Assembly (NCBI GenBank): GCA_005502805.1
Contig: SCMY01000007.1
Location: 124,001-188,000 of the forward strand
Direction of reading: 5' to 3'
Origin: Rhizobiales bacterium 2SD
Lineage (GTDB): Bacteria; Pseudomonadota; Alphaproteobacteria; Rhizobiales; Beijerinckiaceae
Length of the DNA: 64,000 bases
Shown: piece by piece, positions 52,479 through 60,393 of the stretch
How the letters are laid out: every line of letters starts with the position of its first letter
How positions within the stretch are numbered: the first letter of the stretch is position 1
Translations under genes and position numbers: made by a program
Notes under the pieces: generated by a model
The model's database searches: none
What the model saw: only the letters and a program-made list of their open reading frames with translations
Told to the model about the DNA's origin: nothing

Positions 52479-53108
52479 ATGACCGCAGCGAGCGAAGAGG
52501 CCGATCGGCGCGCCATCCGCGATCTCCTGGAAAACTGGGTGGTCTGGCGCGATGCCGGCGACTGGACGCGGTTCCGGAGCGTTTGGCATCCCGAGGGGCG
52601 GATGATGGCGACCTGGTTCCAGGGCACGGGCGACGAGTTCATCCAAGTCAGCCGCGAGGGCTTTGAGCGCGGCGTGCGCATCCTGCACTTCCTCGGGGGC
52701 ACCGCGATCGACGTCGCAGGGTCGCGGGCGATCTCGCAGACGAAGATGACCATCAGCCAGCGCGCCGAGGTCGACGGCGTCGTCTGCGACGTCGTCTGCA
52801 CCGGCCGCTTCTACGATTTCCTCGAAAAGCGCGACGGGCGTTGGGGCATCGTGCTGCGCCAGCCGATCTACGAGAAGGACCGGATCGATCCGGTCGATCC
52901 TTCCGCGACGCTCGTGCTCGACCGCGAGCTGCTGATGCGCTTTCCGGAGGGCTATCGCCATCTCGCCTATCTGCAGACCCGCATCGGCTACAAGGTCAAG
53001 CCCGACATGCCGGGGCTGACCGGCGGCGAGGTCGAGGCGCTCTATGCCCGCGGCGCCGGCTGGCTGAGGGGGAAGCCGGCCGACCAGCTCGCGGCGACGG
53101 CGAGCTGA
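52479..53108 (+). CDS. SnoaL/NTF2-like protein
   Basis: A 209-residue protein whose N-terminal 150 residues form an NTF2-like cone (EADRRAIRDLLENWVVWRDA, GDWTRFRSVWHPEGRMMATW, then VVCTGRFYDFLEKRDGRWGI), the fold of dehydratases, isomerases and small ligand-binding enzymes. AAGGCAGGAG precedes the ATG. It is divergent from the isomerase gene across an AT-rich 74-base region. Function is probably dehydration or hydration in the same pathway, inferred only from context. Confidence 0.7.
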   Translation: MTAASEEADRRAIRDLLENWVVWRDAGDWTRFRSVWHPEGRMMATWFQGTGDEFIQVSREGFERGVRILHFLGGTAIDVAGSRAISQTKMTISQRAEVDGVVCDVVCTGRFYDFLEKRDGRWGIVLRQPIYEKDRIDPVDPSATLVLDRELLMRFPEGYRHLAYLQTRIGYKVKPDMPGLTGGEVEALYARGAGWLRGKPADQLAATAS

Positions 53109-53308
53109 GCCAGGGCGGCGAGCGCCGCCATGCAGCCCGTCGTCTACGAGCGCTTCCGGTCCGCGTGATCTTCGAGGCCGGCACGCTGGCGCGGCCGGGC
53201 GGCTCGGCTTGAAGCGCGCGCTCATGCCGACACCGCAGCGGCGCAGGCCTGACCCGTTTCATGTACCGGCAACGCGCGGCCGCAAGCCATCAACAGGAGA
53301 GATATTCG

Positions 53309-53992
53309 ATGCCGCTCAGGGGCAAGGCCTTCATGATCGTCTGGCACGACATCAGGGCAGAGGGAGAGAGCGACTACCACCTCTGGCATACGCGCGAGCA
53401 CATGCCCGAGCGGCTTGGAGTGCCGGGTTTCCTGCGCGGCCGCCGCGGGGTCGATTGGGCTCGTGACCGGCATCGTTATCTCACGCTCTACGAGGGCGAG
53501 AGCCTCACGACCTTCGGCGCGCCGGAATACCTCGCCCGCCTCAACAATCCGACGCCCTGGACGCTGAGGACGCAGCCGACCTTCTACAACTTCATCCGCT
53601 CCGCCTGCGACATAGCCATCTCGGTCGGGCGCGGCGTCGGCGGCGCGATGGCGACCTTCCGCGTGCCGTTCGACGGTACCGATGCCGACACGTTCCGCAC
53701 GCTGGCCCCGGCGCTCGCCGGTGAGCTGCTGGCGCTGGAAGGCGTCAACGCCGTCCATCTCGGCACTGCGCGACCGGATGTCACCGGCGCCAAGACCCGC
53801 GAGACCGAGCTGCGCGGCATGACCAAGGATGATGTCTTCGACGCCGTCATCTTGGTCGACGCTGTCGGGCGCCGCGAGCTCGAGGCGCTGAGGCCGGAGA
53901 TCACGGCGCGGCTGCAGGCGAAGCATCTGCATGTCGAACCGGCGGAAACGGCCATTTACGACATGGCCTTCTGCCTTGAGCCGACGGGCTGA
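53309..53992 (+). CDS. EthD/dabb-like protein, function unknown
   Basis: A 227-residue protein with two related alpha/beta halves reminiscent of dimeric alpha/beta-barrel (EthD-like) proteins: AFMIVWHDIRAEGESDYHLW, HTREHMPERLGVPGFLRGRR in the first half and RVPFDGTDADTFRTLAPALA in the second. The ATG at 53309 follows AGGAGAGATATTCG. It lies in line with the shikimate-dehydrogenase homologue seven bases downstream. Probably a catabolic enzyme or lactonase-like protein; no motif fixes the reaction. Confidence 0.6.
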   Translation: MPLRGKAFMIVWHDIRAEGESDYHLWHTREHMPERLGVPGFLRGRRGVDWARDRHRYLTLYEGESLTTFGAPEYLARLNNPTPWTLRTQPTFYNFIRSACDIAISVGRGVGGAMATFRVPFDGTDADTFRTLAPALAGELLALEGVNAVHLGTARPDVTGAKTRETELRGMTKDDVFDAVILVDAVGRRELEALRPEITARLQAKHLHVEPAETAIYDMAFCLEPTG

Positions 53993-53999
53993 GCGCGCC

Positions 54000-54866
54000 A
54001 TGACGCAGGAAACCATCGCCATGAGCAGACACCCGGTCGTCGATGGCGCGACCCGCGTCGTCGGCATCGTCGGTCATCCGATCGCGCAGGTGCGGGCGCC
54101 CGAGGTCTGGACCGGCCTGTTCCACCTGCATGGCCTCAACATGCTGTGCCTGCCCTACCATGTCGTGCCGGCGGATCTCCCGACTTTCTTCGCCGGGATG
54201 CGCCGCATGCAGAACCTCGCCGGCATGATCGTCACCATCCCGCACAAGCCGGCGAGCGTCGATCTGGTCGATAAACTGACGGACCGGGCGCGCATCGTCC
54301 GCTCGGTCAACTTCATCGGCATTCGCCCCGATGGCAGCTGGCTCGGCGATATCGTCGACGGCATCGGCTTCGTCGAGAATCTCAAGACGAACGGCGCCGA
54401 CCCGGCGGGCCGGCGGACATTGCTCGTCGGCACAGGCGGCGTTGGCACTGCAATCGCCTTCGCGCTGGCTGAGGCCGGGGTCTCCGAGCTCGTCCTCTAT
54501 GATCGCGACAGCGAGCGCAGCGAAGGGCTGGCCCAGCGCCTCGCAGCGCTCGGCTGGCCGGCGCGGGCGGGAGCGCCCGACCCCGCCGGGTTCGAGCTCG
54601 TGGTCAATGCCTCGCCGGTCGGCATGAGGGACGACGATCCGCTGCCGGTCGATGCCGCGCGCATCGCACCCGGCAGCATCGTCGCCGACGTCATCGTGCA
54701 CGAGACCGAGCTGTTGCGCCGGGCGGCCGCGATCGGCTGCCGGACGATCGACGGCACCGGGATGATGGATCACCAGCTCGTGGCGATGGCGGCGCATCTG
54801 GGGCTCGGCGAACACGATTTCAGTGCCGCGACGGCAAAGCGCGTCGCCGCCGCGGTGCGCGGCTAG
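54000..54866 (+). CDS. shikimate dehydrogenase-family protein
   Basis: A 288-residue AroE homologue. The NADP site TLLVGTGGVGTAIAFALAEA, catalytic Lys in TIPHKPASVDLVDK, Asp in GDIVDGIGFVENL and Gln in GMMDHQLVAMAAHL are kept. The substrate-carboxylate serines of the usual G-x-PI-x-HSxSPxxHN motif are replaced (GHPIAQVRAPEVWTG). It therefore probably oxidises or reduces another hydroxy acid, such as a quinate-like compound. The ATG at 54021, with AGGAAA upstream, is an alternative start. Next to a TIM-barrel enzyme. Confidence 0.8.
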   Translation: MTQETIAMSRHPVVDGATRVVGIVGHPIAQVRAPEVWTGLFHLHGLNMLCLPYHVVPADLPTFFAGMRRMQNLAGMIVTIPHKPASVDLVDKLTDRARIVRSVNFIGIRPDGSWLGDIVDGIGFVENLKTNGADPAGRRTLLVGTGGVGTAIAFALAEAGVSELVLYDRDSERSEGLAQRLAALGWPARAGAPDPAGFELVVNASPVGMRDDDPLPVDAARIAPGSIVADVIVHETELLRRAAAIGCRTIDGTGMMDHQLVAMAAHLGLGEHDFSAATAKRVAAAVRG

Positions 54867-54887
54867 CGCAGGACGAGAGAAACGCCG

Positions 54888-55688
54888 ATGGGCATCAGAC
54901 TGGGCGGAACGACCTTTTCCTTCATGTGGAGCGAGCCGGCGCCGGTGACGATGCGGCGGATGGGCGAGCTCGGCTTGAAGGAGTTCGACGTCATCATGGC
55001 GCCCGGCCATCTCTGGCCGGGCGAACTGGATGGAGCCGCTCGCCGCCGGCTGCGACAGGACCTCGCGCAGGACGGGCTGCGGGTCGAGTCGACCAACATG
55101 CCTGCGCTCGACTTCAACCTCGGCAGCTGCCTTCCGGAGGTGCGGGCCTATGCGGTCGGCTGCTATGGCGATGCGCTGCGTCTCTCGGCCGATCTCGGCG
55201 GCCGCGGCGTGGTCGTCGTTCCCGGCCGCGTCTCCGGCCTGCTGCCGCCGCGCCGCGCCGACACGCTGTCCTGGCTCGGCGACAGCATCGCGGCCCTGCT
55301 GAAGATCGCCGACGAGACGGGGCAGGACCTGCTACTCGAAACCCATCCCCAGACCGCGATCGCCACGGCCGAAGCGATGGCTGCCTTCGTGGAAAGCTTC
55401 AGTCACCCGAGGGCGCTCGTCGCCTACGACGTCGCCAATGCCGAGTTCATCGGCGAGGACCAGGCCGAGGCGATCAGGCGGCTGCAGCCAATGCTGGCGC
55501 AGGTCCACCTCTCCGACGCGACGCGAACCTCGTGGAAACACGACCGCGCCGGCCGCGGCACGGTCCGCTTCGACCGCGTCAGGCAGGCGCTGGAAGAGAT
55601 CGACTTCAGTGGCGTCGCGATCATCGAGGTGATCTCGCCTGACACGCTGGCGGACACGGAAGCGACGCTCGCGGCCTGGGGAGCCTGA
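54888..55688 (+). CDS. sugar phosphate isomerase/epimerase (TIM barrel), possible dehydroshikimate dehydratase-like
   Basis: A 266-residue xylose-isomerase-like TIM barrel with metal-site segments DLLLETHPQTAIATAEAMAA (Glu), LVAYDVANAEFIGEDQAEAI (Asp), LAQVHLSDATRTSWKHDRAG (His) and VAIIEVISPD (Glu). ACGAGAGAAACGCCG precedes the ATG. Directly downstream of the AroE-like gene; this pairing recalls quinate/shikimate catabolism, where a TIM-barrel dehydratase acts on 3-dehydroshikimate. The substrate cannot be proven from sequence. Confidence 0.75.
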   Translation: MGIRLGGTTFSFMWSEPAPVTMRRMGELGLKEFDVIMAPGHLWPGELDGAARRRLRQDLAQDGLRVESTNMPALDFNLGSCLPEVRAYAVGCYGDALRLSADLGGRGVVVVPGRVSGLLPPRRADTLSWLGDSIAALLKIADETGQDLLLETHPQTAIATAEAMAAFVESFSHPRALVAYDVANAEFIGEDQAEAIRRLQPMLAQVHLSDATRTSWKHDRAGRGTVRFDRVRQALEEIDFSGVAIIEVISPDTLADTEATLAAWGA

Positions 55689-55708
55689 ACCAAGAGGAAG
55701 CGGCGACC

Positions 55709-56054
55709 ATGCGCGACATCAAGGATCTGATCGCTGCGACAGCCGCCGCTGTTCATCGAACTGTTCAACGGGCTCGGCGCCAACAGCGCGGCGATGGCGT
55801 TCCCCGAGGTCTACACCGCGCTGGAGCAGCGCGTCGTCGACGGTCAGGAGAACCCCTATCCGACCATCCTCGGCAACAAGTTCCAGGAGGTCCAGAAATT
55901 CGTCTCCGAGACCGAGCACATCTACAATGTGCAATCGCTGCTGATGTCGAAGAAGGGCGTCTGGCCGTTCATGCTGGCGCAGCTCGTCGTGCTGTTCCTG
56001 ATGGTTCTGTTCCCGGTACTCGTGACCTGGCCGGCGAAACTGATCGGGGGATGA
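55709..56054 (+). pseudogene. TRAP transporter remnant: dctP fragment fused to dctM end
   Basis: RDIKDL at the ATG (55709) and, after a one-base frame change near 55733, SLRQPPLFIELFNGLGANSA with FPEVYTALEQRVVDGQENPY and VSETEHIYNVQSLLMSKK are parts of a DctP-type binding protein. They run directly into VWPFMLAQLVVLFLMVLFPV, the last helix of a DctM-type permease. The end of dctP, all of dctQ and most of dctM are missing, so a deletion has joined the two ends. The whole cannot work as a transporter. Confidence 0.7.
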
Positions 56055-56251
56055 GGCGCAATCGCGGCCTCGATCTGCGGCTCGCGACTGGGCAAACGCT
56101 ACAATCCCGTCGTTCCGCTCTCGATCGCAGAGCAGATCAACTCGACGCAAACTGGTTTCGATGCTGGTGCACGACGGTGTCCAGCCCCGAGGACGCCAAT
56201 CGCCTCTCGTCAGCTGAGATGTCGATGATCCTGGCGCCATCCCACGGAAAA

Positions 56252-56464
56252 TTAGGCGGCGACACGCAATGCTTGGGTTTCCGCACCCATCGGGCTGGAG
56301 ACCTGTTTGACGATCGTGCGGATCGTCGTTGCGCACTGACCGCATTTTGGCCCGCATCCCAGGGAGCGATAGACTTGAGCTGCCGTACGTGGGTTTTCGC
56401 GCCCAGGCGCCAGGCAGGCGCGGACAGCGCAATCGGTCAGGACATTGCAGGAACATACGATCAT
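56252..56464 (-). CDS. bfd: bacterioferritin-associated ferredoxin (Bfd-like [2Fe-2S] protein)
   Basis: A 70-residue protein with the BFD [2Fe-2S] domain: MIVCSCNVLTDCAVRACL supplies the first Cys pair and LGCGPKCGQCATTIRTIV the second. In known systems Bfd reduces and releases iron from bacterioferritin. The start at 56464 has GAGGAGAGGCCGGC upstream and begins the conserved domain. No bacterioferritin gene is in the window. Confidence 0.85.
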   Translation of the reverse strand: MIVCSCNVLTDCAVRACLAPGRENPRTAAQVYRSLGCGPKCGQCATTIRTIVKQVSSPMGAETQALRVAA

Positions 56465-56781
56465 GCCGGCCTCTCCTCGCGTTGGCTCCCAGGCGATCAT
56501 CACGCCATCTGTTCTTCTCGGGCTACCTGGACAGCACCGCTTTTCGGCTATCGAGCGCTGCTCATCCTGCTACAGCTGGCAACGACGGATATCCTGAGCG
56601 TATTGGATACGTCCAAGACTGAATTGGTCCGGCACGATACCTGGAGGGTATTCAGCTCAGATGGACCGGGGCCATACCCAAGCGGTACTGCGCCATACCG
56701 AAACAGGCTTTGCCCCTTGCGCGCGGCGTGGCCCCTAGTCTGCTGACGATGTGTCTGCTGATGCCGAGAAGGAGAAGCTCG
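56465..56781. other. intergenic region with CatR-like boxes
   Basis: A 317-base region between divergent bfd and the BKACE gene. No gene is seen. It holds three ATAC/GTAT-type dyads (see 56599-56688). Confidence 0.55.
56599..56688. promoter_or_regulatory. cluster of LysR (CatR-type) boxes
   Basis: CGTAT-TGG-ATACG (56599-56611), ATACC-TGGAG-GGTAT (56637-56651, a perfect ATAC-N7-GTAT) and ATACC-CAAGC-GGTAC (56674-56688, one mismatch) precede the BKACE gene. The middle one has the same outer bases and spacing as the box before catB. Confidence 0.55.
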
Positions 56782-57615
56782 ATGAAGCCCGTTGTCATCG
56801 CGGTTGCCATTACAGGGTCTGTGCCACGGAAGAAGGATAATCCCGGCGTGCCGATTACCCCGTCCGAGCAGATCGAGAGCACGCACGAGGCCTATGAGGC
56901 AGGCGCCACGCTCGTCCACATCCATGTCCGCAACCCCGATGAAAGCGCCTCTTCCGATCCAGAGCTGTTTCGGCAGGTTCAGGAGGGCGTCAGGAAGCAC
57001 TGCCCCGGGATGATCGTTCAGTTCTCGACGGGAGGGCGTGGCCGCGATCCCTCCGCGCGCGGTTCCGCTCTGTACCTCGCGCCGGAGATGGCTTCGCTGT
57101 CGACCGGCTCGGTCAACTTCCCCTCGATCGTCTATGAGAACCACACGACGCTGGTCGAAGATCTCGCCGCCAAGATGAAGGAGAACAGGATCCGTCCGGA
57201 GATCGAGATCTTTGATCTCTCCCACATCCATGCCGCGAGACGCCTGGTCGACAAGGGGCTGATGGACGAAAGCCCGCACGTTCAATTCGTCATGGGCGTG
57301 CAAAACGCGATTCCGGCTGACGAACACCTCCTCGACATCCTGCTGGCCGAAACCAAGCGCGTCCTGCCTCAGGCGAGCTGGACGGCGGCAGGCATCGGAG
57401 CCAATCAGTCGCGGGTCATGGACTGGGTCCTCGCACGCAATGGAGACGCGGTGCGCACGGGGCTCGAGGACAACATCCGGATCACCCGGGACCGCCTGGC
57501 CAAGAGCAACGCCGAACTGGTCGCCCTGGCGGCGGGCGCGATCGCCCGCCACGGCAATCGCCCCGCTACGCCGGACGAGGCACGGGCTGCGCTGCGCATC
57601 TCCCACCCGCTCTGA
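56782..57615 (+). CDS. beta-keto acid cleavage enzyme (BKACE, DUF849)
   Basis: A 277-residue TIM-barrel enzyme of the BKACE family, which condenses a beta-keto acid with acetyl-CoA and yields acetoacetate plus a new CoA ester. Zinc and active-site segments: VAITGSVPRKKDNPGVPITP, GATLVHIHVRNPDES (two His), MIVQFSTGGRGRD, EIEIFDLSHI and VMDWVLARNGDAVRTGLEDN. The start at 56782 follows GAAGGAGAAGCTCG. 3-Oxoadipate, the expected product of the cat pathway in this cluster, is a beta-keto acid and a plausible substrate. Confidence 0.85.
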   Translation: MKPVVIAVAITGSVPRKKDNPGVPITPSEQIESTHEAYEAGATLVHIHVRNPDESASSDPELFRQVQEGVRKHCPGMIVQFSTGGRGRDPSARGSALYLAPEMASLSTGSVNFPSIVYENHTTLVEDLAAKMKENRIRPEIEIFDLSHIHAARRLVDKGLMDESPHVQFVMGVQNAIPADEHLLDILLAETKRVLPQASWTAAGIGANQSRVMDWVLARNGDAVRTGLEDNIRITRDRLAKSNAELVALAAGAIARHGNRPATPDEARAALRISHPL

Positions 57616-57681
57616 TGGTCAGACCGCGCCCTGCCCGGCCTCGCGGCGATAGCGCGCGGTCATGGGCCGCGAGCGGCCATT

Positions 57682-57921
57682 TCAGGCTGCGCCGGTACGC
57701 TTCAGGTATTCGGCGAGTTCGCCGGCCGTTTGCACGCGCTCGAGCTCCTCGTCCGGAACAGCGAGCCCGAGCGCATCCTCCAGCCTGACGGCGACGTCGA
57801 TCAAGGCAAGCGAATCGAACCCCAGATCTTCCCGCAGGCGCGCAGTGGCAGCGATCTGTCTGTCGTCCAATCGGCCGATCTCTCGCAGGACGCGGTCAAT
57901 GATGGCTTCAGTGGGCTGCAT
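57682..57921 (-). CDS. acyl carrier protein
   Basis: A 79-residue carrier protein with the phosphopantetheine-attachment motif EDLGFDSLALIDVAVRLED (Ser near residue 37) and the usual four-helix pattern. It lies 16 bases downstream of the FAD monooxygenase gene on the same strand and is probably co-transcribed with it. No fatty-acid synthesis genes are near, so it is likely a dedicated carrier for a small acyl or amino-acyl group. Confidence 0.85.
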   Translation of the reverse strand: MQPTEAIIDRVLREIGRLDDRQIAATARLREDLGFDSLALIDVAVRLEDALGLAVPDEELERVQTAGELAEYLKRTGAA

Positions 57922-57937
57922 CTGATTCTCCCTTGCT

Positions 57938-59164
57938 TCAGGCTGCGCTCACCGTCGGGGACGGCTGGGCCGATGCGAGCGCATCGAAAGCATGAATCCA
58001 GCCGAAATCCTCGGGGAAGCGGGAAACACGGCGGTCGCGGTCTGCGATCGCCGGACTGCCGTCGGGCAGATGCAGCAGGTCGTTCGTCACCCGCGAGCTG
58101 CGCTGGATCTTGCGCGTTCGGGCCCGGCGCAGGCCTTGGAACCGGCTCAGCAATTGCTCGATGCCGCCGATTGAGCCATGAGACAGCATCTCGGCGAGCG
58201 TGATCGCATCCTCGATCGTCGTGTTCGCGCCTTGGCCGTGATGCGGCACCATGGCGTGAGCCGCGTCGCCCAGGATGACGGCGCGGCCGCGCGACCAGTT
58301 CAGAAGCGGACGCACTGTAAACAGGCCCCAGCGCACCGTGTGCTCGACGGCGCCGATCATCTCGCTGACGGCGGGATGCCATCCCCTGAAGGCGGCGAGC
58401 GCCTCGTCCTGCGTCACCGGGGCCTGCCAGGTCGGATGCGGCCAGGCCGCCGGCCCTTCGACGACCGCAAAGAAATTGACGTCCTGCCCGCGGCCGCCGA
58501 TCGCATAATGCAGCAAATGGGCGTCCGGCCCCATCCAGAACTGGATCGCCTGCGGATCGGGCAACGAGGGCAGCCGGTCCACGGGCACGATCCCCCTGAA
58601 GGCGCTGGTGCCTGAATAGATCGCATCCTCGCCGCCGGTCACATAGCGCCGCACGAGCGAACGGACCCCATCCGCACCGATCACGAGATCAGCCTCGACG
58701 GATTGTCCGTTGGCGAAATCCAGCCGCAACGCCTCGCCATGCTCGCTCATCCCGACCAGGCGATGTCCGAGATGCAACCCGGCCCCGGCGAGCGCGCCGC
58801 CAAGGGCCTTCTGCAGGTCGGCTCGGTGAATGCCGAAATAGGGCGCTCCGAAGCGGTTCTGATAGGCGAGCCCATGATGGACCGGGAATGCGGCGATGCG
58901 CCTTCCGTCCTGCCAGGAGCGGTGGATCAGCTCGCTCGGCTCGGTCGAGGCGGCCGCGATCGTATCCAGTACCCCGAGCCGCCGCAGCTCGCGCGTCGCA
59001 TTCGCCGAGAGGGCGACGGCCGCTCCGATTTCGGTCAGTTGCGGGGCTTGTTCGTACACATCGGCCTCGATGCCACGCTGGCGCAGAGCTAGCGCAAGCG
59101 TCAGGCCTCCGATTCCGCCACCGACGATGGCAATGCGCAGATTTGGTCTGCCGATATGGGCCAT
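57938..59164 (-). CDS. FAD-dependent aromatic monooxygenase (salicylate hydroxylase-like)
   Basis: A 408-residue class A flavoprotein hydroxylase. FAD-binding GxGxxG is in RIAIVGGGIGGLTLALAL, the DG motif in ADLVIGADGVRSLVRRYV and the GD motif in GRAVILGDAAHAMVPHHGQG followed by ANTTIEDA. Overall it resembles salicylate 1-monooxygenase and 3-hydroxybenzoate 6-hydroxylase. The ATG at 59164 has AGGGAGGAGCAGGTC upstream. With catB/catC nearby, conversion of salicylate to catechol is the simplest idea. The following carrier-protein gene hints at a tethered substrate. Confidence 0.82.
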   Translation of the reverse strand: MAHIGRPNLRIAIVGGGIGGLTLALALRQRGIEADVYEQAPQLTEIGAAVALSANATRELRRLGVLDTIAAASTEPSELIHRSWQDGRRIAAFPVHHGLAYQNRFGAPYFGIHRADLQKALGGALAGAGLHLGHRLVGMSEHGEALRLDFANGQSVEADLVIGADGVRSLVRRYVTGGEDAIYSGTSAFRGIVPVDRLPSLPDPQAIQFWMGPDAHLLHYAIGGRGQDVNFFAVVEGPAAWPHPTWQAPVTQDEALAAFRGWHPAVSEMIGAVEHTVRWGLFTVRPLLNWSRGRAVILGDAAHAMVPHHGQGANTTIEDAITLAEMLSHGSIGGIEQLLSRFQGLRRARTRKIQRSSRVTNDLLHLPDGSPAIADRDRRVSRFPEDFGWIHAFDALASAQPSPTVSAA

Positions 59165-59388
59165 GACCTGCTCCTCCCTGATCCTCCCGCCCATCTGCGG
59201 GGCTGCGGCGAGGGTTGGAGGAGGTTCATTTTTTGTCAATGCGGAATGAATTGTAGAATATGCAAAGAAGCGTTTCCGAGAACGCCGACCTCGAAGTCTG
59301 AAAATCGAATAAGTAGTTGCAGATATTTGGATTTCATGAAGACCGAAGGCTTCAGCGCCCGGTCGCGGCGGAGCAGGCCGACTCGTCC

Positions 59389-59406
59389 CGGTATTGCCCG
59401 ATACCG
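59389..59406. promoter_or_regulatory. CGGTAT-N6-ATACCG palindrome
   Basis: A perfect 18-bp dyad between the IclR gene and the FAD monooxygenase gene, about 225 bases upstream of the latter. Candidate operator; it may be bound by one of the three local regulators. Confidence 0.4.
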
Positions 59407-59429
59407 CCGTCAGCAGCTCACATGGCGCG

Positions 59430-60317
59430 TCAGGAGCGTGTCCGACGCCGCGGCGCCAAGGTCCTACCCTGCAACTTCTGCGGTCCGGCGCGCCAGCGGC
59501 CGCCCATGCTTTCGGTCACCTCGCGGCAAGCGCCTTGCAGTGCCGTCACCGCGGCGCCGTCGGCACTGGCGTCGAAGGCAGGCGTCGCGATCAAGGTCGC
59601 CACGAAGGCCAGCTCGCCCTGCAGGTCGAACACCGGCGCGGACGCAGCACGCAGGCCCGGGATCAGCGAGCCGTCGACCTGAGCGCCGAGCGCCTCCTGT
59701 ACATCCCGCCGGATCGCATCGAGATCGACAGGCGCACTCGCCCGGTCATGCGCCAGCGATCGGACCGCTTCCGCGTCCATGGTGGCGCGGTCGCCAAAGG
59801 CGAAGAAGACTTGACCGGTGGCCGAACGCAGCAGCGGCATGATCGAGCCGATGGCAAGCGATGTGACGACCGGCGGAGCTCCGCGATACCAGCGCACGAC
59901 CGTCGCCCCGGCATCGCCCCAGACGGCGATCAGGCAGGTGCGGCCGGTTTCGCGCGCGAGTTCCGCGAAGGCGACGTCCGCCAGCGCGAAGAGGTCGAGG
60001 CGCGCAAGTGCGGCGAGCCCCAGCCGGATCGAGGCGGTGCCGAGGTCGTACAGCCCTGTGTCCGGCTGCTGCCTCGCCATGCCGGATGCGACGAGACTGC
60101 TGAGATAGCGGTGGGTCTGGCTCGGCGAGAGCCCACCGCGCTGCGCGACCGCCGACAGGGGCGCCGGCCCGCCGCAGGCAGCCAGTGCGCCGAGGATGCG
60201 CAGGCCGATCTCGACCGATTGGATGCCGCGGCGCCTGGGAGCGGGTTTGGTCAGCGCTGCCGCGCCGCGGAGCGATCGGGCGCCGGCGGCCTTGGGAGAG
60301 TTGGTTCGGTCGGTCAT
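59430..60317 (-). CDS. IclR-family regulator
   Basis: A 295-residue IclR regulator with a Lys/Arg-rich N-terminal arm, winged helix (QSVEIGLRILGALAACGGPA, PLSAVAQRGGLSPSQTHRYL, SSLVASGMA) and effector domain (LFALADVAFAELARETGRTC through GLRAASAPVFDLQGELAFVA). The start at 60317 is the first Met of the arm. Position beside the monooxygenase gene, same strand, suggests control of that gene or the cat genes, as PcaR/PobR-type IclR proteins do. Confidence 0.85.
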   Translation of the reverse strand: MTDRTNSPKAAGARSLRGAAALTKPAPRRRGIQSVEIGLRILGALAACGGPAPLSAVAQRGGLSPSQTHRYLSSLVASGMARQQPDTGLYDLGTASIRLGLAALARLDLFALADVAFAELARETGRTCLIAVWGDAGATVVRWYRGAPPVVTSLAIGSIMPLLRSATGQVFFAFGDRATMDAEAVRSLAHDRASAPVDLDAIRRDVQEALGAQVDGSLIPGLRAASAPVFDLQGELAFVATLIATPAFDASADGAAVTALQGACREVTESMGGRWRAGPQKLQGRTLAPRRRTRS

Positions 60318-60393
60318 GGCAGCGTGAGAACTCGGGCGCGATTGGCGCGAGTATACCGGATCGTCGCCCTCCCGCGAGCCGAGATCGGATCGT

